NCBI GenBank assembly: GCA_029865845.1
Contig: JARXAM010000043.1
Span: 1 to 38,672 of the forward strand
Source: Rhodoferax sp.
GTDB lineage: Bacteria; Pseudomonadota; Gammaproteobacteria; Burkholderiales; Burkholderiaceae_C
DNA length: 38,672 nucleotides
Direction of reading: 5' to 3'
Made by a program: the position numbers and the translations under genes. This document shows, piece by piece, positions 8,341 through 16,545 of the stretch (its first letter is position 1; each line of letters opens with the position of its first letter). The notes under the pieces are model-generated. The model had not been told where the DNA came from. It worked only from the letters and a program-made list of their open reading frames with translations, and searched no databases.

Positions 8341-10113
8341 TTACAGGGGCGCCGCCTCTGCCACCGTGGGCAGGCCTTGGGCGCGCCGCGCCCGCAGGCC
8401 GTTGCGCAACAAACTGCGCAGCTTGGCCGCCCGCACCGGTTTTTTGAGCAGCACCAAGCCAGCTTCGGTGGCCGCGGTGCGCAAGTCGCCCTCGAGGTCG
8501 CCACTGATCAGGCACGCGGGCAACAGGGGGTCGGTCACTGTGCGTATGCTTTGTATGGCACGAATGCCGTTGTGGTCGTTGCGCAGGCGAAAGTCGCAAA
8601 TCACAAAGTCAGGCTGCCCTTGGTGCTGTGCGGCCAGCAACGCGGCCTCTGGCTCTTCAAACAGGCGCACGCTGCAGCCCCACGACTCGAGCAGAGATTT
8701 CAAGGCAGCGCCGCCCAGCGTGTTGTCTTCGATCACCCAAATGCGCCGGTCTTGCAGATCGTCTTGCCAGTGCGGTGTATCGGGCTCTGCGTTGGATCGG
8801 GGGTTGAGCCCGCTGGGCGCAAGGGGCACCGTGATGGTAAAGCGCGTCCCCCGGCCCAAGGCGGAATCCAGCGCCAGCGGATGGTCCAGCAGTTGGCATG
8901 AGCGGTCTACCATGCTCAGGCCCAGCCCCAAGCCCTTGGCACTGTCACGCTCGGGGTTTTGGATCTGGAAAAATTCTTCAAACACCCGGCCATGCAGGGC
9001 GGGGTCGATGCCGATGCCGCTGTCGCGCACCTCCAGGCGCACGTGCCGGCCGTCATGGCAGGGGCGGCAGGCCACCATCACCGTACCGCGGTGGGTGTAT
9101 TGCAAGGCGTTGCTGACCAGGTTGAGCAAAATGCGCTGCAACAGAATGGGGTTGCTGTAGACCCAGGCCCCGGTGGACCGAATTCGCAGGCGCAGGCCCT
9201 TGGCCTCTGCAATGTTGTTGAAGAACAAATGCAGGTGTTTAAAGATGGATTCGAGGCGCACCGCACGCTTCTCGATCGGGGTGGTTTGCGACTCCAGGCG
9301 CGAGTAGTCGAACAACTCGTCCAACAGCTCTTGCATGGCCTGCACCGAGGCCACCAAACCATGAATGACCTCGGGTTTGGGGGGCTGGCGGTCTGCCGCG
9401 TTAAGGCGCGAGACAAACAGGCCCAGGGCGTGCGCGGGCTGGCGCAGGTCGTGGCTGGCGGCTGCCAAAAACCGCGACTTCGCCAGGTAAGCGGTCTTCA
9501 CCTCGGCGTGGGCCTGGCGCAGGGCCTCGTTTTGCAGGTGCAGCTCGCGCAGGGTGTGGTCTTTGATGCCTTGGAAGATGCGCGTGAGCAAAAACAACAG
9601 CATGACAAAGCCCGCCAGGCAGACGGTTACAAACTGGCTGGTGTGGCGCTGGTCGTAGTGGATGGGCACCGGAACATCCAAAAACGCCAACCCGCTGAAA
9701 CCCAGCACGCATGCGAGGGCTAGTCCGCCCCATACCTTGCCATGCACAGTGGCACTGAACAGCAAGGTCGCAGTGACGGGGATGAGGGCAAACCAAGGGA
9801 TGACCGGCGAGTACAAACCGCCAGAAAAATAGGTGCTGCCCATCACCCCCCAGAAGCAGCCCACGGCCAAAAAGACATGGGCGCACCACGCATAGTGCAG
9901 CGGCGAGCGCACCCGCTTGCACGCCACCAGGCACAGGGTTTGCATAACAGCGTTGACCGCCATGATGTAGACCCCCGGCATGTAAGCAATAGCCCAGCTG
10001 TAGGCACCGTACAGCACAGAAAAGCATGCCGTGGCGCGGACAAAGAGCGTCAGCAGCCGGAGTTTTTCGGGATCAATCGCCGTCGGCGTGCGCTGGGGCA
10101 AAGTGGTTTTCAT
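8341..10113 (-). CDS. Hybrid sensor histidine kinase with C-terminal receiver domain
   Basis: 590 residues. About six hydrophobic segments fill residues 25-180, then a short coiled coil (183-210). The HisKA domain has phospho-acceptor His221 in AASHDLRQPAHAL. The HATPase domain has Asn-box NLVSNALQYT (331-340), DSGIGID (364-370) and GLGLGLS (394-400). The receiver domain (457-575) has acidic residues IED near 461, phospho-acceptor Asp507 in VICDFRL and Lys557/558. The DLRQP form of the H-box is typical of hybrid kinases of this branch. No periplasmic sensor domain is seen, so the membrane part is the likely sensor. The ATG at 10113 is preferred to an upstream in-frame ATG that overlaps recJ. 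It lies 17 bases after recJ; no separate response regulator gene is nearby. Confidence 0.9.
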   Translation of the reverse strand: MKTTLPQRTPTAIDPEKLRLLTLFVRATACFSVLYGAYSWAIAYMPGVYIMAVNAVMQTLCLVACKRVRSPLHYAWCAHVFLAVGCFWGVMGSTYFSGGLYSPVIPWFALIPVTATLLFSATVHGKVWGGLALACVLGFSGLAFLDVPVPIHYDQRHTSQFVTVCLAGFVMLLFLLTRIFQGIKDHTLRELHLQNEALRQAHAEVKTAYLAKSRFLAAASHDLRQPAHALGLFVSRLNAADRQPPKPEVIHGLVASVQAMQELLDELFDYSRLESQTTPIEKRAVRLESIFKHLHLFFNNIAEAKGLRLRIRSTGAWVYSNPILLQRILLNLVSNALQYTHRGTVMVACRPCHDGRHVRLEVRDSGIGIDPALHGRVFEEFFQIQNPERDSAKGLGLGLSMVDRSCQLLDHPLALDSALGRGTRFTITVPLAPSGLNPRSNAEPDTPHWQDDLQDRRIWVIEDNTLGGAALKSLLESWGCSVRLFEEPEAALLAAQHQGQPDFVICDFRLRNDHNGIRAIQSIRTVTDPLLPACLISGDLEGDLRTAATEAGLVLLKKPVRAAKLRSLLRNGLRARRAQGLPTVAEAAPL

Positions 10114-10130
10114 AGCGTGGGGCGTTACCG

Positions 10131-11879
10131 CTATGGTAGAGCCATTGGTGCAGGAATCTGCGCTCCTTCGACCAAAAAGCGCACCCGGCGCATGCCGTTC
10201 CATTCATCGGTGTCCAGGCGAAACGCCAAGGTCACGGTGGCGGGCAGGGGCTCGGTGCGGCCAAACCACATGGCATCCACCGGTTGCCCTTGGTGTTTGA
10301 GCTTGAGCGCAAGGTGCTTTTCGCCCACCAGTCGCTGCGAGACGACTTGCACCTCTTCGCTGAATGTGGGGGCCGCAAAGCCTTGGCCCCACACCTCTTT
10401 GTGCAAGGCATCGACCAGGTCCACACGGCGGTATTCGGCCGGCAGGGGGCCATCGGTTTCCATGCGGCGGGTGAGTGTGGCGGCGTCCAGCCATTCTTGG
10501 GCCACTTCGTGCAGGCCGTGTTCGAACTCGTCAAAAAATTCTTCGGCCACCGTGCAGCCCGCTGCCATGGCGTGACCACCAAAGCGCAAGATGACGCCGG
10601 GGTAGCGCTTAGCCACCAGGTCCAGTGCGTCGCGCAAATGAAAGCCGGGAATGCTGCGCCCCGAGCCCTTGAGCTCGTGCTCCTTGCCCTCGGCCGCGCT
10701 GGGGGCAAACACAAAGGTGGGGCGGTGCAGCGTGTCCTTGATGCGGCTGGCCACAATGCCCACCACGCCTTCGTGAAAGTCGGGGTCGAAGACGCAGATG
10801 GCCGGGGGCGGCTCCTCGTCCGCGTCAAAGAGGCTCTCCGCAATCGCAAAGGCCTGCTCGCGCATGTCGCCTTCAATTACGCGGCGCTCGCGGTTGATGC
10901 CGTCCAGCATCTGGGCGAGTTCGTCGGCGCGCGCGGGGTCGTCGGTGAGCAGGCATTCAATGCCCAAGGTCATGTCCGAGAGGCGGCCCGCGGCATTGAT
11001 GCGAGGCCCCAGTGCAAAGCCAAAGTCAAAGGTGGTGGCGACCTCTGCCTTGCGGCCTGCCACGCGGAACAGGCTGGCGATGCCTGCTTGCATGGCCAGC
11101 GCCCGCACCCGTTTGAGGCCTTGGGAGACCAGGCGGCGGTTGTTGGCGTCCAGCCTGACCACGTCGGCCACCGTGCCCAGTGCGACCAAGGGGAGCAAGG
11201 TATCCAGCTTGGGTTGGGGGTTGCTCACTGGCGCACCCGCTGCATCAAAAACACCGCGCGCGCGCAGTTCGGAGCGAAGCGCCAGCAAGGTATAAAACAT
11301 GACGCCCACTCCCGCGATGGCTTTGCTCTGGAAGGTGCAGCCGGGCTGGTTGGGGTTGACGATGACGTCCGCCTGCGGCAATTCGCTGCCGGGCAAATGG
11401 TGGTCGGTGACCAGCACCTGCAAGCCCAGCGCCTTGGCGCGGGCCACGCCGTCCACGCTGGCAATGCCGTTGTCCACGGTGATCAGCACGTCAGCTCCGG
11501 ACTGTTTGACGCGCTCGCTGATGGGGGCGGTTAATCCGTAGCCGTCGACCACCCGGTCGGGCACCAGGTAGTCCACATGGTGGGCACCCAAGAGGCGCAG
11601 GCCGCGCACGGCCACGGCGCAGGCGGTGGCGCCGTCGCAGTCGTAGTCGGCCACCACACAGAGTTTTTTGTGCTGTGCAATGGCATCGGCCAGCACCACG
11701 GCCGCGCGGTCGGCACCTTGCAGTGTGTGCGGTGGCAACAACTTGGCCAAGGCATCGTCCAGTTCGTCGGTGCCGGTGACGCCACGGGCGGCGTACAGGC
11801 GGGCCAGCAAAGGGTGCAGGCCGGATTGCTCCAGGGCCCACGCCGCGCGCGGGGGAATGTCTCGCTGAATAATTTTCAT
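10131..11879 (-). CDS. recJ: Single-stranded-DNA-specific exonuclease RecJ
   Basis: 582 residues, usual length for RecJ. This 5'-3' single-strand exonuclease works in RecF-pathway recombination, mismatch repair and base excision repair. DHH phosphoesterase motifs are visible: VVADYDCDGATA (76-87) with metal-ligand aspartates, VTDHHLPG near 160, and the DHHA1 glycine motif GGHAMAAG near 432. The start at 11879 (MKIIQRD) follows the upstream gene by 4 bases, which suggests translational coupling. The 17-base gap to the histidine kinase suggests one transcript. Confidence 0.96.
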   Translation of the reverse strand: MKIIQRDIPPRAAWALEQSGLHPLLARLYAARGVTGTDELDDALAKLLPPHTLQGADRAAVVLADAIAQHKKLCVVADYDCDGATACAVAVRGLRLLGAHHVDYLVPDRVVDGYGLTAPISERVKQSGADVLITVDNGIASVDGVARAKALGLQVLVTDHHLPGSELPQADVIVNPNQPGCTFQSKAIAGVGVMFYTLLALRSELRARGVFDAAGAPVSNPQPKLDTLLPLVALGTVADVVRLDANNRRLVSQGLKRVRALAMQAGIASLFRVAGRKAEVATTFDFGFALGPRINAAGRLSDMTLGIECLLTDDPARADELAQMLDGINRERRVIEGDMREQAFAIAESLFDADEEPPPAICVFDPDFHEGVVGIVASRIKDTLHRPTFVFAPSAAEGKEHELKGSGRSIPGFHLRDALDLVAKRYPGVILRFGGHAMAAGCTVAEEFFDEFEHGLHEVAQEWLDAATLTRRMETDGPLPAEYRRVDLVDALHKEVWGQGFAAPTFSEEVQVVSQRLVGEKHLALKLKHQGQPVDAMWFGRTEPLPATVTLAFRLDTDEWNGMRRVRFLVEGAQIPAPMALP

Positions 11880-11883
11880 AGGC

Positions 11884-12828
11884 TCATAGTGTGGCCAGCA
11901 GTTCGGCCGGTGTGGGGGTGCTGAAGCGGCGCTGTATGCGGCCCCACCATGCTGTGTTTTGCAGCACAAAACTGGCGGCCATGCGCTCGCCGCACAAGGT
12001 CAGCTCCACCGGCTCCCCAGCCTTGGCCTGGCGCAGCAGGCTGGCCAGGTGGGTCGCGTCCAGTGTGTGCCAGGCCTGTGTCCAGGCGGGCGCGTCGTCG
12101 CACATGGCGGCGGTCTCCAGCGGGTGCAGAACGGACAGGGTGCGGGGCAGATCCCCGATGGTGTCGGGCAGGGCTCCGGTGCCACTGATCCAAAACGAGT
12201 TGACCGTGAGCCTGCGCTGCGCCGCACGGGCGTCATTGACCGGGTGTCGGTAGAGCAGCATTTGCATTTCGTTTTGCAGCCTGCGCAAGCTCCGCGCCTG
12301 CGGGGCCCGTGGCATCCAGCGGTCTACCTGTGTGCCGCAGGCGCGGGCCAGCGACGCGGTGGGCAGGTCTCGCAAGCTCTCGCCTTGTGCCAGCCAGGTG
12401 CTGTGGTTGAGCGCGTGCAATGTGATGCCATCTTCGGAAAAATAGGGCTGCATGGCCGCACGCAGGGCATCGGCCTCGTGGGCGTCTAGCGCGAGGGCCT
12501 GCGGTGCGTCCATCGACACGTGGTCGGTGTTGATGTTCCAGTGGCAGGGCGTGATCCAGGCCCAGCCCTGGTTGCCCTGGGTACGGGTCAGGCCCAACTC
12601 GCGCGCGTCCAAGGCTGCCCATGGCAGCAGCCCGTCTTCGTTCAGAAGGCCTAGGCTTTTGGCGTGCACTCGCTCGTGCAGGGGGCTTAGCGCCTCTGGG
12701 CTGCCCAACATGGGCGGCATGGGCGTGAGCCGTTCGAGCAGGGCCGCCATGTTTGCAAGGTCCAAGCGGGGCAGGGCGTCCTGGCACTGTGGCCCGGCAG
12801 GTGCGGCGAATGGAATAAGGAGGTGCAT
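11884..12828 (-). CDS. Uncharacterised protein upstream of recJ (COG4255-like; often labelled phosphoglycerate mutase)
   Basis: 314 residues, soluble, no signal peptide or membrane segment. It has the conserved-looking stretches WITPCHWNINTDHVSM and NEMQMLLYRHPVN. From memory, homologues next to recJ in Burkholderiales are annotated either as hypothetical or as 'phosphoglycerate mutase', but I see no catalytic serine/metal site of the alkaline-phosphatase type, so I do not adopt that function. The ATG at 12828 has AAGGAGG-like sequence overlapping rather than preceding it, so the exact start is slightly uncertain. It ends 4 bases before recJ and is divergent from the lipoprotein-releasing permease gene with only 60 bases between. 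Confidence 0.75.
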   Translation of the reverse strand: MHLLIPFAAPAGPQCQDALPRLDLANMAALLERLTPMPPMLGSPEALSPLHERVHAKSLGLLNEDGLLPWAALDARELGLTRTQGNQGWAWITPCHWNINTDHVSMDAPQALALDAHEADALRAAMQPYFSEDGITLHALNHSTWLAQGESLRDLPTASLARACGTQVDRWMPRAPQARSLRRLQNEMQMLLYRHPVNDARAAQRRLTVNSFWISGTGALPDTIGDLPRTLSVLHPLETAAMCDDAPAWTQAWHTLDATHLASLLRQAKAGEPVELTLCGERMAASFVLQNTAWWGRIQRRFSTPTPAELLATL

Positions 12829-12888
12829 ACCCGGGATTGTCCCGCATGGATGCCACAATCCGGCGCACGATGCACTTTGTAGGCGACC
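12829..12888. promoter_or_regulatory. Divergent intergenic region between the recJ operon and the lipoprotein-release operon
   Basis: Only 60 bases separate two divergent starts, so both promoters must lie here or inside the flanking coding regions. No confident -35/-10 pair is seen. Confidence 0.4.
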
Positions 12889-14145
12889 ATGCAACTTCCT
12901 TTTGAGCTGGCGATTGGCTGGCGTTACACCCGCGCGGGCCGGGCGACCCGGCGCAACGGATTTATTTCGTTCATCTCTGGCGTGTCCATGTTGGGAATTT
13001 CGCTGGGGGTGGCGGCGCTCATCATTGTGCTGAGCGTGATGAACGGTTTCCAAAAAGAGGTGCGCGATCGCATGCTCGGCGTGGTGTCCCATATCGAGGT
13101 GTACGCCGCCGATGGGCAGGCGCTGCCCGATGCGCAGGGCACCATGGCCCAAGCCAAGGAAAACGCGCAGGTGGTAGGCGCTGCGCCTTTTATCGCGGCG
13201 CAGGCTTTGATTGCCTTGGGGGATGAACTCAAAGGTGCCATGGTGCGGGGCATAGACCCGGCGCTGGAGCCGCAGGTCAGTGACTTTGCCACCGGTGCCC
13301 AGCAGCAGGTGTTGGAGCGCTTGGTACCTGGGGCATTTGGCGTGGTGCTGGGGGGCGAGCTGGCCCGCAGCATGGGCGTGCGGGTGGGCGACAAGGTCAC
13401 TCTGGTAGCCCCCAGTGGCCAGGCGACACCGGCCGGCGTGGTGCCGCGCCTGAAACAAATGACGGTGGTGGGCACGTTTGACTCGGGCCATTACGAGTAC
13501 GACGCGGCGCTGGCCTTGTTGCATTGGCAGGACGCCGCGCGCATCTTCCAGCTAGAGGGGCCCAGCGGCGTGCGCTTGAAGCTGCAGGATTTGCACCAGG
13601 CGCGCGAGGTCGCCGACCAACTGGCACGCAGCCTGAGTGGCCACTTGGTGTTGCGCGACTGGACGCGCCAAAACCGCAGCTGGTTTGCAGCGGTGCAGGT
13701 GGAAAAACGCATGATGTTCATCATCCTGACCCTGATCGTGGCGGTGGCGACGTTCAACCTGGTCTCCACCTTGGTGATGACGGTGACGGACAAGCGCGCC
13801 GACATTGCCATTTTGCGCACCCTAGGCGCGAGCCCGGGCAGCATCATGGGTATCTTTGTGGTGCAGGGTGCCATGGTGGGGGTGATCGGCACGCTGGCAG
13901 GGCTGCTGTTGGGGCTGGGGGTGGCCTTCCATATCGACGTGATCGTGCCCGCACTGGAGCACGCCCTGGGCGCGAGCTTTTTGCCCAAAGACATTTACCT
14001 GATCAGCCGCATGCCGAGTGAGCCGCAGCAAAGCGACATCGTTCCCATTGCCGTGATTTCCTTATTGATGGCCTTTGTGGCCACTCTGTACCCGAGCTGG
14101 CGCGCCAGCCGCGTGAACCCTGCGGAGGCATTGCGTTATGAATAA
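12889..14145 (+). CDS. lolC: Lipoprotein-releasing ABC transporter permease (LolC/LolE family)
   Basis: 418 residues. Inner-membrane permease that extracts mature lipoproteins for delivery to LolA. One membrane segment lies near residues 23-50 ([20 protein letters not shown]), then a large periplasmic MacB-like domain, then three membrane segments in the last 150 residues. The conserved [15 protein letters not shown] coupling region and a C-terminal [18 protein letters not shown] are present. Only one permease gene precedes lolD here, unlike the E. coli lolCDE order, so it may form a LolF-like homodimer unless a second copy lies elsewhere. Its end overlaps lolD by 8 bases. Confidence 0.94.
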   Translation: MQLPFELAIGWRYTRAGRATRRNGFISFISGVSMLGISLGVAALIIVLSVMNGFQKEVRDRMLGVVSHIEVYAADGQALPDAQGTMAQAKENAQVVGAAPFIAAQALIALGDELKGAMVRGIDPALEPQVSDFATGAQQQVLERLVPGAFGVVLGGELARSMGVRVGDKVTLVAPSGQATPAGVVPRLKQMTVVGTFDSGHYEYDAALALLHWQDAARIFQLEGPSGVRLKLQDLHQAREVADQLARSLSGHLVLRDWTRQNRSWFAAVQVEKRMMFIILTLIVAVATFNLVSTLVMTVTDKRADIAILRTLGASPGSIMGIFVVQGAMVGVIGTLAGLLLGLGVAFHIDVIVPALEHALGASFLPKDIYLISRMPSEPQQSDIVPIAVISLLMAFVATLYPSWRASRVNPAEALRYE

Positions 14146-14914
14146 GCCTGTGTCATCGCTAGAGCAAGCATTTGCTGCAGCACAGTACCAAGCCGTGGCG
14201 GGCATGGCGGCCCCCGCAGCGGTGGCGGCGGCCCCCGGTGGTGCCTTGGTGCTGCAAGCCCGTGGTTTGAGCAAACGATTTGAAGAAGGGCGTTTGAACG
14301 TCACCGTGTTGCAGGGCGTGGATTTGCAAGTACACCGTGGCGAAACGCTGGCCATCGTGGGCGCGTCGGGTTCGGGCAAAAGCACCCTGCTGCACCTGAT
14401 GGGTGGACTGGACGCGCCCAGCAGCGGCAGTGTGGAGTTGCTGGGGCAGTCGCTGGCGAGCCTCACGCCGGGCGAGCAAGGGCGCATGCGCAACCAACAC
14501 CTGGGCTTTGTCTACCAGTTTCACCACCTGCTGCCTGAATTTAGTGCGCTGGACAACGTGGCCATGCCCCTGACCATTCGGCGCCTGCCGGCGGCCGACG
14601 GTGTGCAGGCCGCCACGGCGATGTTGGACCGGGTGGGGCTGGCGCACCGGCTGCACCACCGCCCGGCAGAGCTTTCGGGTGGTGAGCGCCAGCGCGTGGC
14701 GATTGCCCGTGCGCTGGTCACCCGGCCTGACTGCGTGCTGGCCGACGAGCCTACCGGCAACCTGGACCGCAACACCGCCCATGCGGTGTTTGACCTGATG
14801 CTCCAGCTCGCCCGCGACCAGGGCACCGCTTTCGTGCTGGTCACCCACGACGCCACCTTGGCCGCACGCTGCAGCCGCCGCTTGCACCTGGTGGCGGGTG
14901 CGCTGACCGAGTGA
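14138..14914 (+). CDS. lolD: Lipoprotein-releasing system ATP-binding protein LolD
   Basis: 258 residues. ABC ATPase powering lipoprotein release with the permease just upstream. Walker A is GASGSGKST at 75-83, signature LSGGERQ at 179-185 and Walker [11 protein letters not shown] at 201-210. The family block [18 protein letters not shown] is specific for LolD. The N-terminus carries an alanine-rich extension of about 35 residues before the core; an in-frame ATG at residue 23 offers a shorter form. The 8-base overlap with the permease and the GTGA overlap with tatD indicate translational coupling. Confidence 0.95.
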   Translation: MNKPVSSLEQAFAAAQYQAVAGMAAPAAVAAAPGGALVLQARGLSKRFEEGRLNVTVLQGVDLQVHRGETLAIVGASGSGKSTLLHLMGGLDAPSSGSVELLGQSLASLTPGEQGRMRNQHLGFVYQFHHLLPEFSALDNVAMPLTIRRLPAADGVQAATAMLDRVGLAHRLHHRPAELSGGERQRVAIARALVTRPDCVLADEPTGNLDRNTAHAVFDLMLQLARDQGTAFVLVTHDATLAARCSRRLHLVAGALTE

Positions 14915-15780
14915 CGCGCGTACCGGGCCCGTCCATGCGGTGGATCGACACCCATGTCCACCTGGACGCGCCCGACTTTGACGCCGACCGCAGCACCCTG
15001 CGGCAGCGGGCGCGTGACGCCGGTGTAGTGCATTGCGTGGTGCCAGCGGTAGAGCGCAGCAATTTCGACACCGTGCGCCTGCTGGCCCATGCCCAGGGCG
15101 ACAGCTATTGCCTGGGCATCCACCCGCTGTATGTGGCCGGTGCGCAGGACGCCGATCTGCAAGCGCTGGACGCGGCGCTTGGCACCCATGCCGCCGACCC
15201 CCGCTTGGTGGCGCTGGGCGAAATCGGGCTGGACTACTTTGTGCCAGCCTTGTGCACAAGCCCCTTGCGCGAACGCCAAGAGGCGCTGTATCGCCAGCAA
15301 CTCAAGCTCGCCCGCCAACACGGCTTGCCGGTGGTGCTGCATGTGCGCAAGTCGGCCGACCGGGTGCTCAAACACCTGCGTGAGGTGGCCGGCCCCCATG
15401 GCCGCTGGCAGGGCATTGCCCACGCGTTTAACGGCAGCCAGGCGCAAGCCGCCGAGTTCATCAAGCTGGGGCTCAAGCTGGGCTTTGGCGGTGCCGTCAC
15501 GTTTGAGCGGGCGCTGCAACTGCGCCATTTGGCGAAAACCCTTCCGCTGGATGCGCTGGTGTTGGAGACGGACGCGCCCGATATCCCGCCGCACTGGCTC
15601 TACACCACCGCAGCGCAGCGCAGTGCCGGGCAGCCCCAGGGCCGCAACACACCGGCCGAGTTGCCCCGCATTGCGCAATGCATCGCGGACCTGCGCGGCA
15701 TGCCGGAGCACGTCCTCGCAGCGGCGCTCATGCACAACAGTCTGCAGGCCCTGCCCAGGCTGGGGGCGCTGCTGGTATAA
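14911..15780 (+). CDS. tatD: TatD family metal-dependent hydrolase/DNase
   Basis: 289 residues from the GTG at 14911, which overlaps the lolD stop as GTGA; an ATG eight codons later is the alternative. Metal ligands fit the family: His15-x-His17 (WIDTHVHLD), Glu104 in GEIGLDYF, a histidine in VVLHVRKS, a histidine in HAFNGS and the aspartate in ETDAPDIPP. TatD proteins are cytoplasmic 3'-5' exonucleases/deoxyribonucleases. The gene is in the common lolD-tatD arrangement of this group. Which TatD paralogue (TatD, YcfH or YjjV) cannot be settled, though the [11 protein letters not shown] end resembles YjjV. Confidence 0.92.
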   Translation: MTRVPGPSMRWIDTHVHLDAPDFDADRSTLRQRARDAGVVHCVVPAVERSNFDTVRLLAHAQGDSYCLGIHPLYVAGAQDADLQALDAALGTHAADPRLVALGEIGLDYFVPALCTSPLRERQEALYRQQLKLARQHGLPVVLHVRKSADRVLKHLREVAGPHGRWQGIAHAFNGSQAQAAEFIKLGLKLGFGGAVTFERALQLRHLAKTLPLDALVLETDAPDIPPHWLYTTAAQRSAGQPQGRNTPAELPRIAQCIADLRGMPEHVLAAALMHNSLQALPRLGALLV

Positions 15781-15786
15781 ACATTT

Positions 15787-16545
15787 ATGGCAAGAAAAGC
15801 ACCGATGACTCTCCCCGAAGTCCATTTTTCCGAGGAAGGCCCCGTTCGCCACCTGCACCTGGGCAGTGCGTGGATACAGGGCTCCATGCTGGTTGATGCA
15901 CCTACGGTGCTGGTGCACGAGTACATCCAGCGCATGATGGCTTGGATGTTGTTCATGGACCCCCACACGCTGCACCAGCGGCAAGCGCTACAGCTTGGCT
16001 TGGGGGCGGGCTCGCTCACCAAGTTTTGCCACAAGGTCCTCAAAATGAAAACCACCGCCATCGAGCTCAATCCGCAGGTGCTGCACGCCTGCCGTGGCTG
16101 GTTCAAGCTGCCAACCGACAACAGCCGCATGCAGGTGGTGCTGGCCGATGCCTCTGAAGAAATCCGGCACGACAAGTGGCTCGGTGCCGTGGATGCGTTG
16201 CAGGTGGACTTGTACGACGAAGAGGCAGCGGCCCCCGTGCTGGACAGTGCCGCGTTTTATGCCGACTGCCGTGCCACCTTGACCGATGAGGGCTGCATGA
16301 CGGTGAATTTGTTTGGCCGCTCGTCCAGCTTTGACCACAGCGTGGACAAGATGGCCGAGGCGTTTGGTGAGGACGCTATCTGGGCCTTCAAGCCCACCCG
16401 CGAAGGCAACACGGTGGTCATGGCCCAGCGCACGTCCAGTCGTCCCAAGCGTGCCCTCATGTTGGAGCGTGCTGCGTTCATCCAACGCGAATGGGGCTTG
16501 CCCGCCGACAAGTGGGTGCGGGTGTTCAAACCGGTGAAAGCATGA
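15787..16545 (+). CDS. Spermidine synthase-like aminopropyltransferase/methyltransferase-fold protein
   Basis: 252 residues. The Rossmann core of the spermidine synthase family is seen in LQLGLGAGSLTKFC, followed by TAIELNPQVLHAC and LADASEEI, then the acidic VDALQVDLYDEEAAAP segment. The usual YDVII-D catalytic stretch is altered, so true polyamine synthesis is not assured. Such proteins in Comamonadaceae are generally annotated spermidine synthase. It begins 6 bases after tatD and its stop overlaps the start of the PulE-like ATPase (ATGA), so production of the two is likely coupled. Confidence 0.85.
   Translation: MARKAPMTLPEVHFSEEGPVRHLHLGSAWIQGSMLVDAPTVLVHEYIQRMMAWMLFMDPHTLHQRQALQLGLGAGSLTKFCHKVLKMKTTAIELNPQVLHACRGWFKLPTDNSRMQVVLADASEEIRHDKWLGAVDALQVDLYDEEAAAPVLDSAAFYADCRATLTDEGCMTVNLFGRSSSFDHSVDKMAEAFGEDAIWAFKPTREGNTVVMAQRTSSRPKRALMLERAAFIQREWGLPADKWVRVFKPVKA

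Noticed and set aside
10284-11534. 416-codon plus-strand frame opposite recJ
   Set aside because: Mirror frame of a high-GC gene; no ribosome site or family resemblance.
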